Notes: a model not told the origin generated them from the letters alone. A DNA stretch of 64,000 bases from Salmonella enterica subsp. houtenae serovar Houten (GCA_900478215.1 LS483478.1:1-64000); one strand, 5' to 3'; positions 1 through 9,768 are shown, counted from the first letter of the stretch. Translations and numbers: made by a program.

Positions 1-1401
1 GTGTCACTTTCGCTTTGGCAGCAGTGTCTTGCCCGATTGCAGGATGAGTTACCAGCCACAGAATTCAGTATGTGGATACGCCCGTTGCAGGCGGAACTGA
101 GCGATAACACGCTGGCTTTGTATGCGCCAAACCGTTTTGTGCTCGATTGGGTAAGAGATAAGTACCTCAACAATATCAATGGATTACTCAACACATTCTG
201 CGGCGCGGATGCCCCACAACTGCGTTTTGAAGTGGGAACAAAGCCCGTTACGCAAACGCTAAAAACGCCTGTGCATAACGTTGTCGCGCCTGCGCAGACA
301 ACGATGGCGCAGCCGCAGCGCGTAGCGCCTGCGGCCCGTTCGGGCTGGGATAACGTACCAGCGCCGGCGGAGCCGACCTACCGCTCCAACGTCAATGTTA
401 AACATACATTTGATAACTTCGTCGAAGGTAAATCCAACCAACTGGCGCGCGCGGCGGCACGTCAGGTGGCGGATAATCCTGGCGGCGCTTATAACCCGTT
501 ATTCCTCTATGGCGGCACTGGTCTGGGTAAAACGCACCTGCTGCACGCGGTGGGTAACGGCATTATGGCGCGCAAACCCAACGCGAAAGTAGTGTATATG
601 CACTCCGAGCGCTTTGTGCAGGACATGGTAAAAGCCCTGCAAAACAACGCCATCGAAGAGTTTAAACGCTACTACCGCTCCGTTGACGCACTGCTGATCG
701 ACGATATTCAATTCTTCGCCAATAAAGAACGATCCCAGGAAGAGTTTTTCCATACCTTTAACGCTCTGCTGGAAGGCAATCAGCAGATCATTTTGACGTC
801 GGATCGCTATCCGAAAGAGATCAACGGCGTTGAGGATCGTCTTAAGTCCCGCTTTGGTTGGGGGCTGACAGTGGCGATCGAACCGCCAGAACTGGAAACC
901 CGCGTGGCGATCCTGATGAAAAAAGCGGACGAAAATGATATTCGTCTGCCGGGCGAGGTGGCGTTCTTTATCGCCAAACGCCTACGCTCTAACGTGCGTG
1001 AACTGGAAGGGGCACTAAACCGGGTGATTGCCAATGCCAACTTTACCGGCCGGGCGATTACTATCGACTTTGTGCGCGAAGCGCTGCGCGATTTACTGGC
1101 GTTGCAGGAAAAACTGGTCACCATCGACAATATTCAGAAGACGGTGGCGGAGTATTACAAAATCAAAATTGCGGATCTGCTTTCTAAGCGTCGATCTCGC
1201 TCGGTAGCACGTCCGCGCCAGATGGCTATGGCGCTGGCAAAAGAGCTCACCAACCACAGTCTGCCGGAAATCGGCGATGCGTTTGGCGGGCGCGACCACA
1301 CTACCGTACTTCATGCTTGTCGTAAAATTGAGCAACTGCGTGAAGAAAGCCACGATATCAAAGAAGATTTTTCGAATTTAATCAGAACATTGTCGTCGTG
1401 A
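1..1401 (+). CDS. dnaA: Chromosomal replication initiator protein DnaA
   Basis: DnaA is the ATP-dependent initiator that binds DnaA boxes at oriC, melts the origin and recruits the replicative helicase. The 466-residue frame is full length and begins with GTG at base 1. The Walker A loop GGTGLGKT lies at residues 171-178, a Walker B segment (LLIDD) near 231-235, and the domain IV DNA-contact motif DHTT at 432-435. dnaN follows after 4 bp, which fits the conserved dnaA-dnaN-recF-gyrB unit. The dnaA promoter and oriC lie outside the window. Identity is secure; the start matches the GTG start usual in enterobacteria. Confidence 0.98.
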   Translation: MSLSLWQQCLARLQDELPATEFSMWIRPLQAELSDNTLALYAPNRFVLDWVRDKYLNNINGLLNTFCGADAPQLRFEVGTKPVTQTLKTPVHNVVAPAQTTMAQPQRVAPAARSGWDNVPAPAEPTYRSNVNVKHTFDNFVEGKSNQLARAAARQVADNPGGAYNPLFLYGGTGLGKTHLLHAVGNGIMARKPNAKVVYMHSERFVQDMVKALQNNAIEEFKRYYRSVDALLIDDIQFFANKERSQEEFFHTFNALLEGNQQIILTSDRYPKEINGVEDRLKSRFGWGLTVAIEPPELETRVAILMKKADENDIRLPGEVAFFIAKRLRSNVRELEGALNRVIANANFTGRAITIDFVREALRDLLALQEKLVTIDNIQKTVAEYYKIKIADLLSKRRSRSVARPRQMAMALAKELTNHSLPEIGDAFGGRDHTTVLHACRKIEQLREESHDIKEDFSNLIRTLSS

Positions 1402-1405
1402 TCCT

Positions 1406-2506
1406 ATGAAATTTACCGTTGAACGTGAACATTTATTAAAACCGCTTCAGCAGGTCAGCGGCCCGCTGGGCGGTCGTCCTACGCTGCCGATTCTCGGTAA
1501 CCTGCTCCTCCAGGTAGCGGACGGTACGCTTTCTCTGACCGGCACCGATCTTGAAATGGAGATGGTCGCGCGCGTTACGCTTTCTCAGCCGCATGAGCCA
1601 GGCGCCACTACCGTGCCGGCGCGGAAATTCTTTGATATCTGCCGCGGCCTGCCGGAGGGCGCGGAGATTGCCGTTCAGTTGGAAGGCGATCGGATGCTGG
1701 TGCGTTCTGGCCGCAGCCGCTTCTCGCTGTCTACGCTGCCGGCCGCCGATTTCCCGAATCTTGACGACTGGCAAAGCGAAGTTGAATTTACGCTGCCGCA
1801 GGCCACGATGAAGCGCCTGATTGAAGCGACCCAGTTTTCCATGGCCCATCAGGATGTGCGCTACTACTTAAACGGTATGCTGTTTGAAACGGAAGGTAGC
1901 GAACTGCGCACTGTCGCGACCGACGGTCACCGTCTGGCGGTGTGCTCAATGCCGCTGGAAGCGTCTTTACCCAGCCACTCGGTGATTGTGCCGCGTAAAG
2001 GCGTGATTGAACTGATGCGTATGCTTGACGGCGGCGAAAATCCGCTGCGCGTGCAGATCGGCAGTAATAATATCCGCGCGCACGTCGGCGATTTTATCTT
2101 TACCTCGAAGCTGGTGGATGGTCGCTTCCCGGATTACCGTCGCGTTTTGCCGAAGAATCCGGATAAACATCTGGAAGCGGGCTGCGATATCCTCAAGCAG
2201 GCGTTTGCCCGCGCGGCAATCCTCTCGAATGAGAAATTCCGCGGCGTGCGTCTGTATGTGAGTGGGAATCAGCTCAAAATCACCGCCAATAACCCGGAAC
2301 AGGAAGAGGCGGAAGAGATTCTGGATGTGAGCTACGGCGGGACGGAGATGGAAATCGGCTTTAACGTCAGTTACGTGCTGGACGTGCTCAATGCGCTGAA
2401 GTGCGAAACCGTGCGCATTATGCTGACGGATTCCGTATCCAGCGTACAAATTGAAGACGCGGCGTCTCAGAGTGCTGCCTATGTTGTTATGCCAATGAGA
2501 CTATAG
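1406..2506 (+). CDS. dnaN: DNA polymerase III beta sliding clamp
   Basis: This encodes the ring-shaped processivity clamp that tethers DNA polymerase III and other clamp-binding proteins to DNA. The protein is 366 residues, the usual length, starts MKFTVEREHLLKPL and ends PMRL, as in other enterobacterial DnaN proteins, with three repeated clamp domains. It begins 4 bp after the dnaA stop and is probably cotranscribed with it. In E. coli recF follows almost immediately; here the two genes are 147 bp apart because of an inserted structured segment described separately. Confidence 0.98.
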   Translation: MKFTVEREHLLKPLQQVSGPLGGRPTLPILGNLLLQVADGTLSLTGTDLEMEMVARVTLSQPHEPGATTVPARKFFDICRGLPEGAEIAVQLEGDRMLVRSGRSRFSLSTLPAADFPNLDDWQSEVEFTLPQATMKRLIEATQFSMAHQDVRYYLNGMLFETEGSELRTVATDGHRLAVCSMPLEASLPSHSVIVPRKGVIELMRMLDGGENPLRVQIGSNNIRAHVGDFIFTSKLVDGRFPDYRRVLPKNPDKHLEAGCDILKQAFARAAILSNEKFRGVRLYVSGNQLKITANNPEQEEAEEILDVSYGGTEMEIGFNVSYVLDVLNALKCETVRIMLTDSVSSVQIEDAASQSAAYVVMPMRL

Positions 2507-2529
2507 TGAAAAATATCGGGCTATCTTAC

Positions 2530-2640
2530 TTGCCATTTTCAACCTGGGCTGTGCTCGCCCCTGTCACGTACTTCGTGTACGCTCCAGGGTCTGCGCGCAG
2601 TTCGCGTTGAAACTGGCTGCGCCGATTACGCCCTGGCCCG
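2530..2640. repeat. Structured, repeat-like insert between dnaN and recF
   Basis: This GC-rich segment fills the dnaN-recF gap and can fold into nested stems. An inner stem pairs CGTAC (2567-2571) with GTACG (2577-2581), a second pairs CCCTG (2559-2563) with CAGGG (2585-2589), and an outer stem pairs TTTCAAC (2537-2543) with GTTGAAA (2606-2612). It has no good ORF. The form resembles dispersed intergenic palindromic repeats of enterobacteria, but I cannot assign it to ERIC or another named family. It could act at the RNA level between the dnaN and recF cistrons. Confidence 0.6.
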
Positions 2641-2653
2641 AAGAAACTCAGAT

Positions 2654-3727
2654 ATGTCACTGACGCGCCTTTTAATCAAAGACTTCCGCAACATAGAAAA
2701 TGCGGATCTCGCTTTATCCCCCGGCTTTAACTTCCTGGTTGGCGCGAACGGCAGCGGCAAAACCAGCGTGCTGGAAGCTATCTATACGCTTGGCCACGGT
2801 CGGGCGTTTCGCAGTTTGCAGCCTGGCCGCGTGATCCGTCATGAGCAGGAGGCGTTTGTTCTTCATGGGCGCCTACAGGGCGAGGAGCGTGAGACATCGA
2901 TTGGCTTAACCAAAGATAAGCAGGGCGACAGCAAAGTCCGTATCGACGGTACTGACGGCCACAAGGTCGCGGAGCTGGCGCATTTAATGCCGATGCAGTT
3001 GATTACGCCGGAGGGGTTTACTTTACTCAACGGCGGCCCCAAATACAGAAGAGCGTTCCTTGACTGGGGATGCTTTCACAACGAAGCCGGATTCTTCACC
3101 GCCTGGAGCAACCTGAAACGATTGCTGAAGCAGCGTAATGCTGCGTTGCGCCAGGTGAGTCGTTATGAGCAATTGCGCCCGTGGGATAAAGCGTTGATCC
3201 CGCTGGCGGAACAAATTAGTACCTGGCGGGCGGAGTACAGTAGCGCTATCGCACAGGACATGGCGGATACCTGTCAGCAGTTTTTACCTGAATTTTCCCT
3301 GACGTTCTCTTTCCAGCGCGGCTGGGAGAAAGAGACAGACTATGCGGACGTGCTGGAGCGAAGCTTTGAACGTGACCGTATGTTGACCTATACCGCGCAT
3401 GGGCCGCATAAAGCGGACTTTCGCATTCGCGCTGACGGCGCGCCGGTGGAAGATACCCTGTCGCGCGGGCAGCTAAAGTTGTTGATGTGCGCTTTACGTC
3501 TGGCGCAGGGCGAGTTCCTTACCCGTGAAAGCGGGCGGCGCTGCCTGTACCTGATAGATGATTTTGCCTCTGAACTTGACGATGCGCGTCGCGGGCTGCT
3601 GGCCAGCCGCTTAAAAGCGACGCAATCGCAGGTCTTTGTCAGCGCAATCAGCGCTGAACACGTTCTGGACATGTCGGACAAAAATTCGAAGATGTTCAGC
3701 GTAGAAAAAGGTAAAATAACGGATTAA
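2654..3727 (+). CDS. recF: DNA replication/recombination mediator RecF
   Basis: RecF is an SMC-like ATPase that, with RecO and RecR, helps load RecA onto gapped DNA. The 357-residue protein has the family length. Near residues 30-37 it has the Walker A loop GANGSGKT, and towards the C terminus an SRGQLK signature and a YLIDDFASELD Walker B. The ATG at 2654 matches the usual N terminus MSLTRLLIKDFRNI. It is normally coupled to dnaN; here it lies downstream of the folded insert, so translational coupling is probably lost or altered. Confidence 0.97.
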   Translation: MSLTRLLIKDFRNIENADLALSPGFNFLVGANGSGKTSVLEAIYTLGHGRAFRSLQPGRVIRHEQEAFVLHGRLQGEERETSIGLTKDKQGDSKVRIDGTDGHKVAELAHLMPMQLITPEGFTLLNGGPKYRRAFLDWGCFHNEAGFFTAWSNLKRLLKQRNAALRQVSRYEQLRPWDKALIPLAEQISTWRAEYSSAIAQDMADTCQQFLPEFSLTFSFQRGWEKETDYADVLERSFERDRMLTYTAHGPHKADFRIRADGAPVEDTLSRGQLKLLMCALRLAQGEFLTRESGRRCLYLIDDFASELDDARRGLLASRLKATQSQVFVSAISAEHVLDMSDKNSKMFSVEKGKITD

Positions 3728-3755
3728 CCCAAGATTAAATGAGCGAGAAACGTTG

Positions 3756-6170
3756 ATGTCGAATTCTTATGACTCCTCCAGTATCAAAGTCCTGAAAGGG
3801 CTGGATGCGGTGCGTAAGCGCCCGGGTATGTATATCGGCGACACGGATGACGGCACCGGTCTGCACCACATGGTATTCGAGGTGGTAGATAACGCTATCG
3901 ACGAAGCGCTCGCAGGTCACTGTAAAGATATCGTCGTGACGATTCACGCCGATAACTCCGTGTCCGTAACGGATGATGGCCGTGGCATTCCGACCGGGAT
4001 TCACCCGGAAGAAGGTGTCTCGGCGGCGGAAGTGATCATGACCGTTCTGCACGCGGGCGGTAAATTTGACGATAACTCCTATAAAGTCTCCGGCGGTCTG
4101 CACGGCGTAGGCGTCTCGGTAGTCAACGCCCTGTCGCAAAAACTGGAGCTGGTTATCCAGCGAGATGGCAAAATTCACCGTCAGATCTACGAGCACGGCG
4201 TGCCGCAGGCACCCCTGGCCGTTACTGGCGATACCGATAAAACCGGCACGATGGTCCGTTTCTGGCCGAGCCACGAAACCTTCACCAACGTCACTGAATT
4301 TGAATATGAGATCCTGGCGAAACGCCTGCGTGAACTGTCATTCCTGAACTCTGGCGTCTCTATCCGCCTGCGCGACAAGCGCGACGGCAAAGAGGATCAT
4401 TTCCACTACGAAGGCGGCATCAAGGCGTTTGTTGAATATCTGAACAAGAATAAAACGCCGATCCACCCGAATATCTTCTATTTCTCCACCGAAAAAGACG
4501 GTATCGGCGTTGAAGTGGCGCTGCAGTGGAATGATGGTTTCCAGGAAAACATCTACTGCTTTACCAACAACATTCCGCAGCGCGACGGCGGTACCCACCT
4601 GGCAGGCTTCCGTGCGGCGATGACCCGTACTCTGAACGCCTATATGGATAAAGAGGGCTACAGCAAAAAAGCGAAAGTCAGCGCCACCGGCGACGATGCC
4701 CGTGAAGGCCTGATTGCGGTTGTTTCTGTGAAGGTGCCGGACCCGAAATTTTCCTCACAGACCAAAGACAAGCTGGTCTCGTCCGAAGTGAAATCGGCAG
4801 TGGAACAGCAGATGAACGAACTGCTGAGCGAATACCTGCTGGAAAACCCGTCCGACGCCAAAATCGTGGTCGGCAAAATTATCGACGCCGCGCGTGCGCG
4901 TGAAGCGGCGCGGCGTGCCCGTGAAATGACCCGTCGTAAAGGCGCGCTGGATTTAGCCGGTCTGCCGGGCAAGCTGGCGGATTGTCAGGAACGCGACCCG
5001 GCGCTGTCTGAACTGTACCTGGTGGAAGGGGACTCCGCGGGTGGCTCTGCGAAGCAGGGGCGTAACCGCAAGAACCAGGCGATTCTGCCGTTGAAAGGTA
5101 AAATCCTTAACGTCGAGAAAGCGCGCTTCGACAAGATGCTCTCTTCCCAGGAAGTGGCGACGCTGATTACCGCGCTGGGTTGCGGTATCGGTCGCGACGA
5201 GTACAACCCGGACAAACTGCGTTATCACAGCATCATCATCATGACCGATGCGGACGTCGACGGCTCGCACATTCGTACGCTGTTGTTGACCTTCTTCTAT
5301 CGTCAGATGCCGGAAATCGTCGAACGCGGCCACGTCTACATTGCCCAGCCGCCGCTGTACAAAGTGAAGAAAGGCAAGCAGGAACAGTACATTAAAGACG
5401 ATGAAGCGATGGATCAGTATCAGATTTCCATCGCGCTTGACGGTGCGACTCTGCACGCGAACGCCCATGCGCCGGCGCTATCCGGCGAAGCGTTAGAAAA
5501 ACTGGTCTCTGAATATAACGCTACGCAGAAAATGATTGGTCGTATGGAGCGTCGCTTCCCGAAAGCACTGCTCAAAGAACTGGTGTATCAGCCAACGCTG
5601 ACCGAGGCCGATCTCGCTGATGAGCAGACCGTAACGCGCTGGGTGAATGCGCTGATTACCGAGCTGAATGAGAAAGAGCAGCACGGCAGTCAGTGGAAGT
5701 TCGATGTTCATACTAATACGGAACAGAATCTGTTCGAGCCGATCGTTCGCGTGCGTACGCATGGCGTGGATACCGATTATCCGTTGGATCACGAGTTTGT
5801 GACCGGCGCGGAATATCGTCGTATCTGCCAGCTTGGCGAGAAGCTGCGCGGTCTGATTGAAGAGGACGCGTTTATCGAACGCGGCGAGCGTCGTCAGCCG
5901 GTAACCAGCTTCGAGCAGGCGCTGGAGTGGCTGGTGAAAGAATCACGTCGCGGTCTGGCTATCCAGCGTTATAAAGGTCTGGGTGAAATGAACCCGGATC
6001 AGCTGTGGGAAACCACCATGGACCCGGAAAGTCGCCGTATGCTGCGCGTGACCGTTAAAGATGCGATTGCCGCCGACCAGTTGTTCACTACGCTGATGGG
6101 CGACGCCGTTGAACCGCGTCGTGCGTTTATTGAAGAGAATGCCCTGAAAGCGGCGAATATCGATATTTAA
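3756..6170 (+). CDS. gyrB: DNA gyrase subunit B
   Basis: This is the ATPase subunit of DNA gyrase, which with GyrA introduces negative supercoils. The ATG at 3756 gives MSNSYDSSS and 804 residues, the standard GyrB; a TTG one codon upstream is not needed. Visible parts are the GHKL ATPase domain (VVDNAIDEAL, GRGIP), the TOPRIM domain with EGDSAGGSA around residue 424 and DADVDG near residue 498, and the C-terminal QRYKGLGEMN box. A purine-rich stretch (gagcgagaaa) precedes the start. A strong hairpin terminator lies 30 bp after the stop. Confidence 0.98.
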   Translation: MSNSYDSSSIKVLKGLDAVRKRPGMYIGDTDDGTGLHHMVFEVVDNAIDEALAGHCKDIVVTIHADNSVSVTDDGRGIPTGIHPEEGVSAAEVIMTVLHAGGKFDDNSYKVSGGLHGVGVSVVNALSQKLELVIQRDGKIHRQIYEHGVPQAPLAVTGDTDKTGTMVRFWPSHETFTNVTEFEYEILAKRLRELSFLNSGVSIRLRDKRDGKEDHFHYEGGIKAFVEYLNKNKTPIHPNIFYFSTEKDGIGVEVALQWNDGFQENIYCFTNNIPQRDGGTHLAGFRAAMTRTLNAYMDKEGYSKKAKVSATGDDAREGLIAVVSVKVPDPKFSSQTKDKLVSSEVKSAVEQQMNELLSEYLLENPSDAKIVVGKIIDAARAREAARRAREMTRRKGALDLAGLPGKLADCQERDPALSELYLVEGDSAGGSAKQGRNRKNQAILPLKGKILNVEKARFDKMLSSQEVATLITALGCGIGRDEYNPDKLRYHSIIIMTDADVDGSHIRTLLLTFFYRQMPEIVERGHVYIAQPPLYKVKKGKQEQYIKDDEAMDQYQISIALDGATLHANAHAPALSGEALEKLVSEYNATQKMIGRMERRFPKALLKELVYQPTLTEADLADEQTVTRWVNALITELNEKEQHGSQWKFDVHTNTEQNLFEPIVRVRTHGVDTDYPLDHEFVTGAEYRRICQLGEKLRGLIEEDAFIERGERRQPVTSFEQALEWLVKESRRGLAIQRYKGLGEMNPDQLWETTMDPESRRMLRVTVKDAIAADQLFTTLMGDAVEPRRAFIEENALKAANIDI

Positions 6171-6200
6171 TTTGCATTGATTTGTGCAGCCTTGATGAAA

Positions 6201-6226
6201 ACGCCTGAAATTATTCAGGCGTTTTT
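6201..6226. terminator. gyrB terminator, probably bidirectional
   Basis: A 9-bp perfect stem (ACGCCTGAA / TTCAGGCGT) with a 4-nt loop is followed by six T residues on the plus strand. Read on the minus strand it is followed by TTTT, so it can also end the convergent operon that stops at 6252. Confidence 0.9.
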
Positions 6227-6251
6227 TACGGCGGGTTAGCGAGCGGCTATA

Positions 6252-8534
6252 TTATTTGCTGGCAGCCAAAAAATCCTCCCGGATGGGCGTAAACACATCA
6301 AGCAGTTTTCCCGCCTGCAAACAAACGCAGCCGTGGAGAATATCAGGGCGCTTATATAAGGTATCTCCCTGTCTCACTACCCGCGTCTCTTCGCCAATCG
6401 TAAATTCAAACTCACCGTCAAGCACATAGGTCAGCTGTTCATGAGGATGACTATGCATGGGGCCTATTGCGCCTTTATCGAACGTGACTTCTACTGCCAT
6501 CAGGGAACCACTATGGGCGAGGATATGCCGGGAAACGCCCTCTCCCACATTCTCCTTCACCGTATTACTGTGCAATACAAACATTAATAGCTCTCCCTGG
6601 TTTGAGATTAGAGGAATAGAATGAGCGGCAAGGTCATTGACCGTAACGAGCAGGCACTCATTTTCTATTTTCATGTCGATATCATCGGTCCCGGAAAAAT
6701 CAGTGACGGTGATATGGATAACTCGCTGTTCTTTTGAGCGCATCGTCAAATAGGTCAGCTCTGACGTGGAAGGATTATTCGGCCCCTTGCCCTGGAAAAG
6801 TACGCTCTTACCTGCGGAGAAACAGTAAATGTTGAACTTATCGGGCGACTGCCAGCTCAGTTTTACAGGAGCCGCAATAGGCACGGCATCAGTAGCGATC
6901 GTATGTGGAAAAAGCGCGGTGGTGTACTCTGCCTCCGGCGGCGTCGCATTAATCAGGTAACTGGTATTAATTTCCTGGGCGTGAGGGTTATCAACCGTAA
7001 TGATATCAATCAGTAGATCATCCTTAGCGGTAATGTTTCTACGGTAAACAACATCTTTATAAGCTTCGGCATCCCACGCAATCCGGGTTTTACTATCCGG
7101 GATTAGGGGAGTACTTTTCCACTCGACTTCTGTGATGAGCTGTACTGTGCCATTTTCCTCGCGATATGCCACCACATAGGGATTCGCTGGCGCCTGGTTC
7201 CTCCCGTTAATACACAGCGTATTATGTGAAAAAGAATTCTTGTAATAACCGTAATGCAGGGGCGCGCCGTAGCCGGTGGTACCTAAATCCGGAAATATCG
7301 CCCGACCATGATTAAACACCGTTAACCCCAGACGATCGTAATGATCGTGCTCGCCACCATAGGGAGTATGTTTGATACAAATGGCTTGCCCTGGTTTATT
7401 CCTGATAATGGTCAGGCCACTTTCTGCGATGTGTAGCGTCTTTTGAGGCGGTAAAAGAGGCGTAGAAGGGAGCGCTTGCCCGTAAAATAAGGCATCGATG
7501 CTGTTTCGTGGGTGCTGGCTGTAAATCTGTTTTAACAGCTGTCCATATTCAGGCGTACCATAATGCCACCAGGCAAATTCGTAAATATCAGTATGCGTCA
7601 GTTTTTCCTGACCGTTAACACAGTCGTTAATTTTCGGTAGCGTCATGTCCGGCATTAACTGCGACAGCGGTACGCTCAACATTTTAGGATACCAGGCTGT
7701 TTCCAGCAAACTGTAACCTGAATTACGGGCGACTTTCTCATAGGTGAAAAATCCCTGCAGCGCGTAAAAATGGTAGTGCAGAGAACCTTCAAACCACAGA
7801 CCGTCTGGCATTAAGGCATGTTCCAGCTGATAGCGAAGTCCATACTGGCTATTAACCGCAAATTCGAGATACCTTTTATCGCCCAGTACAGCCCCAATAA
7901 TGCCAACTGCGGCGCTTATTTTGACTTCGTGATTATGGATCTGATTACACCGGTGTTTCATCAAAAACTCAGCACCGGAACGTAATAGACGTTCAGTGAT
8001 ATACTGGTCTTCCTCCTCTATTAACGTTGTTCGGATAATGTCAAAACCCCTTGCAAAATCTGTATGACAGTTGGCCTCGCATAATGTCTGGGCGTTAGCT
8101 TTACCTGGGCCATTGTAAGGAATGCCACCATGCTCCTGATAGTCCGGATAATATTTAGCGTACTGTATCAAAATATCCCGAACCTTACTGAGATAGTGGG
8201 GTTCATTCGTTAGCAGCCATAGTACCGCTAATTCATAACATGCTTTGGCATTCAACCCATTAAGCCAACGCCACCATGCGCCATCATAGGGTTCGCCAGC
8301 AAAACTTGCGTGATCAATAGGGCAGTGATGTAATCCTGGAGAATGACGATCCCAGATTAAACGCACGCTATGATCCGGGCAAAAAAAGTAGTGATTCCAT
8401 GTAGCGCACCCCGTTTCAGGCACCAGAACCGGGTTACTCATAACATCACTGTTGCTTGCGATCAGCGCTTCTATTATCTCTGGCGTGACATGTTCACGGG
8501 CCTGCAACACCTGCGATTGTGTAAACTGCTTCAT
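6252..8534 (-). CDS. Heparinase II/III-type oligouronate lyase fused to a KdgF cupin
   Basis: This 760-residue protein joins two enzymes. Residues about 1-650 look like the PL15/PL17 group of exolytic oligo-uronide lyases: an alpha/alpha toroid followed by a heparinase II/III beta-sandwich, with candidate catalytic motifs NQIHNHEVK, SLHYHFYA, GGEHDHYDR and FSHNTL. Residues about 659-760 are a complete KdgF-like cupin with a HSHPHEQ metal-binding cluster (His 694, 696, 698), a later HGC histidine at 734 and the ending DVFTP-REDFL. KdgF enzymes convert cyclic unsaturated uronate monomers to the linear keto form. No signal peptide is seen, so it is probably cytosolic. It is the last gene of a leftward operon, 10 bp after the preceding lyase gene. 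The substrate (alginate, glucuronan or pectin type) cannot be fixed from sequence. Confidence 0.85.
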   Translation of the reverse strand: MKQFTQSQVLQAREHVTPEIIEALIASNSDVMSNPVLVPETGCATWNHYFFCPDHSVRLIWDRHSPGLHHCPIDHASFAGEPYDGAWWRWLNGLNAKACYELAVLWLLTNEPHYLSKVRDILIQYAKYYPDYQEHGGIPYNGPGKANAQTLCEANCHTDFARGFDIIRTTLIEEEDQYITERLLRSGAEFLMKHRCNQIHNHEVKISAAVGIIGAVLGDKRYLEFAVNSQYGLRYQLEHALMPDGLWFEGSLHYHFYALQGFFTYEKVARNSGYSLLETAWYPKMLSVPLSQLMPDMTLPKINDCVNGQEKLTHTDIYEFAWWHYGTPEYGQLLKQIYSQHPRNSIDALFYGQALPSTPLLPPQKTLHIAESGLTIIRNKPGQAICIKHTPYGGEHDHYDRLGLTVFNHGRAIFPDLGTTGYGAPLHYGYYKNSFSHNTLCINGRNQAPANPYVVAYREENGTVQLITEVEWKSTPLIPDSKTRIAWDAEAYKDVVYRRNITAKDDLLIDIITVDNPHAQEINTSYLINATPPEAEYTTALFPHTIATDAVPIAAPVKLSWQSPDKFNIYCFSAGKSVLFQGKGPNNPSTSELTYLTMRSKEQRVIHITVTDFSGTDDIDMKIENECLLVTVNDLAAHSIPLISNQGELLMFVLHSNTVKENVGEGVSRHILAHSGSLMAVEVTFDKGAIGPMHSHPHEQLTYVLDGEFEFTIGEETRVVRQGDTLYKRPDILHGCVCLQAGKLLDVFTPIREDFLAASK

Positions 8535-8544
8535 GTTGCCCTCG

Positions 8545-9768
8545 TTATTTCACTAGCACCGATCCTGGGATCAGAATATTGATATCTGTACTATTTTCTT
8601 TTGCGAGGCGTGCTGCGCTGTTGATGAAATCCGCATCCTGATACGCTCTTGCGGCCGCTAACAACGGTCCTGTTGCTTCAGAAGGGGTATAGCGGATATC
8701 TTCATGCGCCCAGGCTGTCTGCGGTTTTCCCGTTTGTTCTCTGACCAGAGCAAACGCTTTTTTCATTGTGCGGTTATCCAGTTCGAAACCCCAGACATCA
8801 TTTTGTACTTTTTCACCATAGCGACCCATATGTGCATAAGCCGAGAGGGCAAAATTGGTGTAATGGAAGGAGCGTGTGCGCTCTGTTTCTGATGTGATCT
8901 CACCGGCAGCGTTTACCTGAGAAATCAGATGGCGCAATTTGAAAATCTCCACCTGACGCGACGCCTGTTGCTGCTGACCGGTAAACAGGGAAAATGCCGT
9001 CACCTGCGCGTCATACCATGCGCCGTGATTATTATACCAGTTCGCCTCTTCAAACCCGTTGTGACTCGTTAATAGCCATTGCGTGTAGTCGGCGTACCAC
9101 TTTTTATAGCCCGTCAGCGCTTGCGAAGGGATGTGGCCCGAGTTTTCCAGTAAAACAATGCTATCCGCCACATCAATCAAGACGCGGGTATCAATAATAC
9201 CAATTCCGCGTCCGTCGACTTTTCCGGGGATCGCCTGTGCATAGTTTAGGTTAGGGTTCATCCGGGTTTTACTGTCGAGAAACCAGGCCTGTAGCAATTG
9301 CTGCGCTTTCTTCGCGTATTTATCCTCGCCACTGTAAAACCAGGCCAGCGCCAGCGCCCGAACATCATTAGAAAATTGCACCATGCGCTTACTGTCGGTA
9401 CCGTTCGTTTTAGCGTCTGGATTTATTTGTCCGTCTTTACGGATATAGGGCATACCGTCTTTACTGCCAGGATTTGGCCACCAGTAGGGGCCAAAGCTGT
9501 AGTAGTCATGCTTATTTCCAGAAACCGGCGTCAGGGTTTTATCCGCGACCGAATAAACAGCATGGTCAAGCGCCGCGTCAGCCTGCAGCAATAGCGCTTG
9601 CCAGGCGGGAGCGTATTGGGCGTCGTGACGACGAATACGTTGCTTGATGCTCAACATTTGTTCACAGTCATAGGTCAGACAAGCGTCCTGTTGAGCAGCA
9701 AGAGCGTAGTGTTGCGTGTAAAGGATCCCGCTGGCAATGAATGCCAGATAATACATTTTACATTTCAT
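8545..9768 (-). CDS. Secreted alginate-lyase-family polysaccharide lyase
   Basis: The 407-residue protein begins with a Sec-type signal peptide (hydrophobic core FIASGIL, likely cleavage after ALA) and is expected in the periplasm. The body matches the alginate-lyase superfamily alpha/alpha barrel of PF05426: the diagnostic YYSFGPYWWPNP motif at about 90-101, SNDVRALALAW near 130-140, GRGIGIIDTR, and NNHGAWYD in the second half with the likely catalytic Asn-His pair. Some members act on alginate, others on polyglucuronate, so the substrate is open. It sits between a KdgM-type porin and the cytosolic lyase-KdgF fusion, which suggests it cuts imported oligosaccharides. Confidence 0.82.
   Translation of the reverse strand: MKCKMYYLAFIASGILYTQHYALAAQQDACLTYDCEQMLSIKQRIRRHDAQYAPAWQALLLQADAALDHAVYSVADKTLTPVSGNKHDYYSFGPYWWPNPGSKDGMPYIRKDGQINPDAKTNGTDSKRMVQFSNDVRALALAWFYSGEDKYAKKAQQLLQAWFLDSKTRMNPNLNYAQAIPGKVDGRGIGIIDTRVLIDVADSIVLLENSGHIPSQALTGYKKWYADYTQWLLTSHNGFEEANWYNNHGAWYDAQVTAFSLFTGQQQQASRQVEIFKLRHLISQVNAAGEITSETERTRSFHYTNFALSAYAHMGRYGEKVQNDVWGFELDNRTMKKAFALVREQTGKPQTAWAHEDIRYTPSEATGPLLAAARAYQDADFINSAARLAKENSTDINILIPGSVLVK

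Noticed and set aside
1..1401. Possible replication origin at the dnaA end of the window
   Set aside because: In enterobacteria oriC lies away from dnaA, near mioC/mnmG, and no cluster of DnaA boxes or AT-rich 13-mers is seen within the window.
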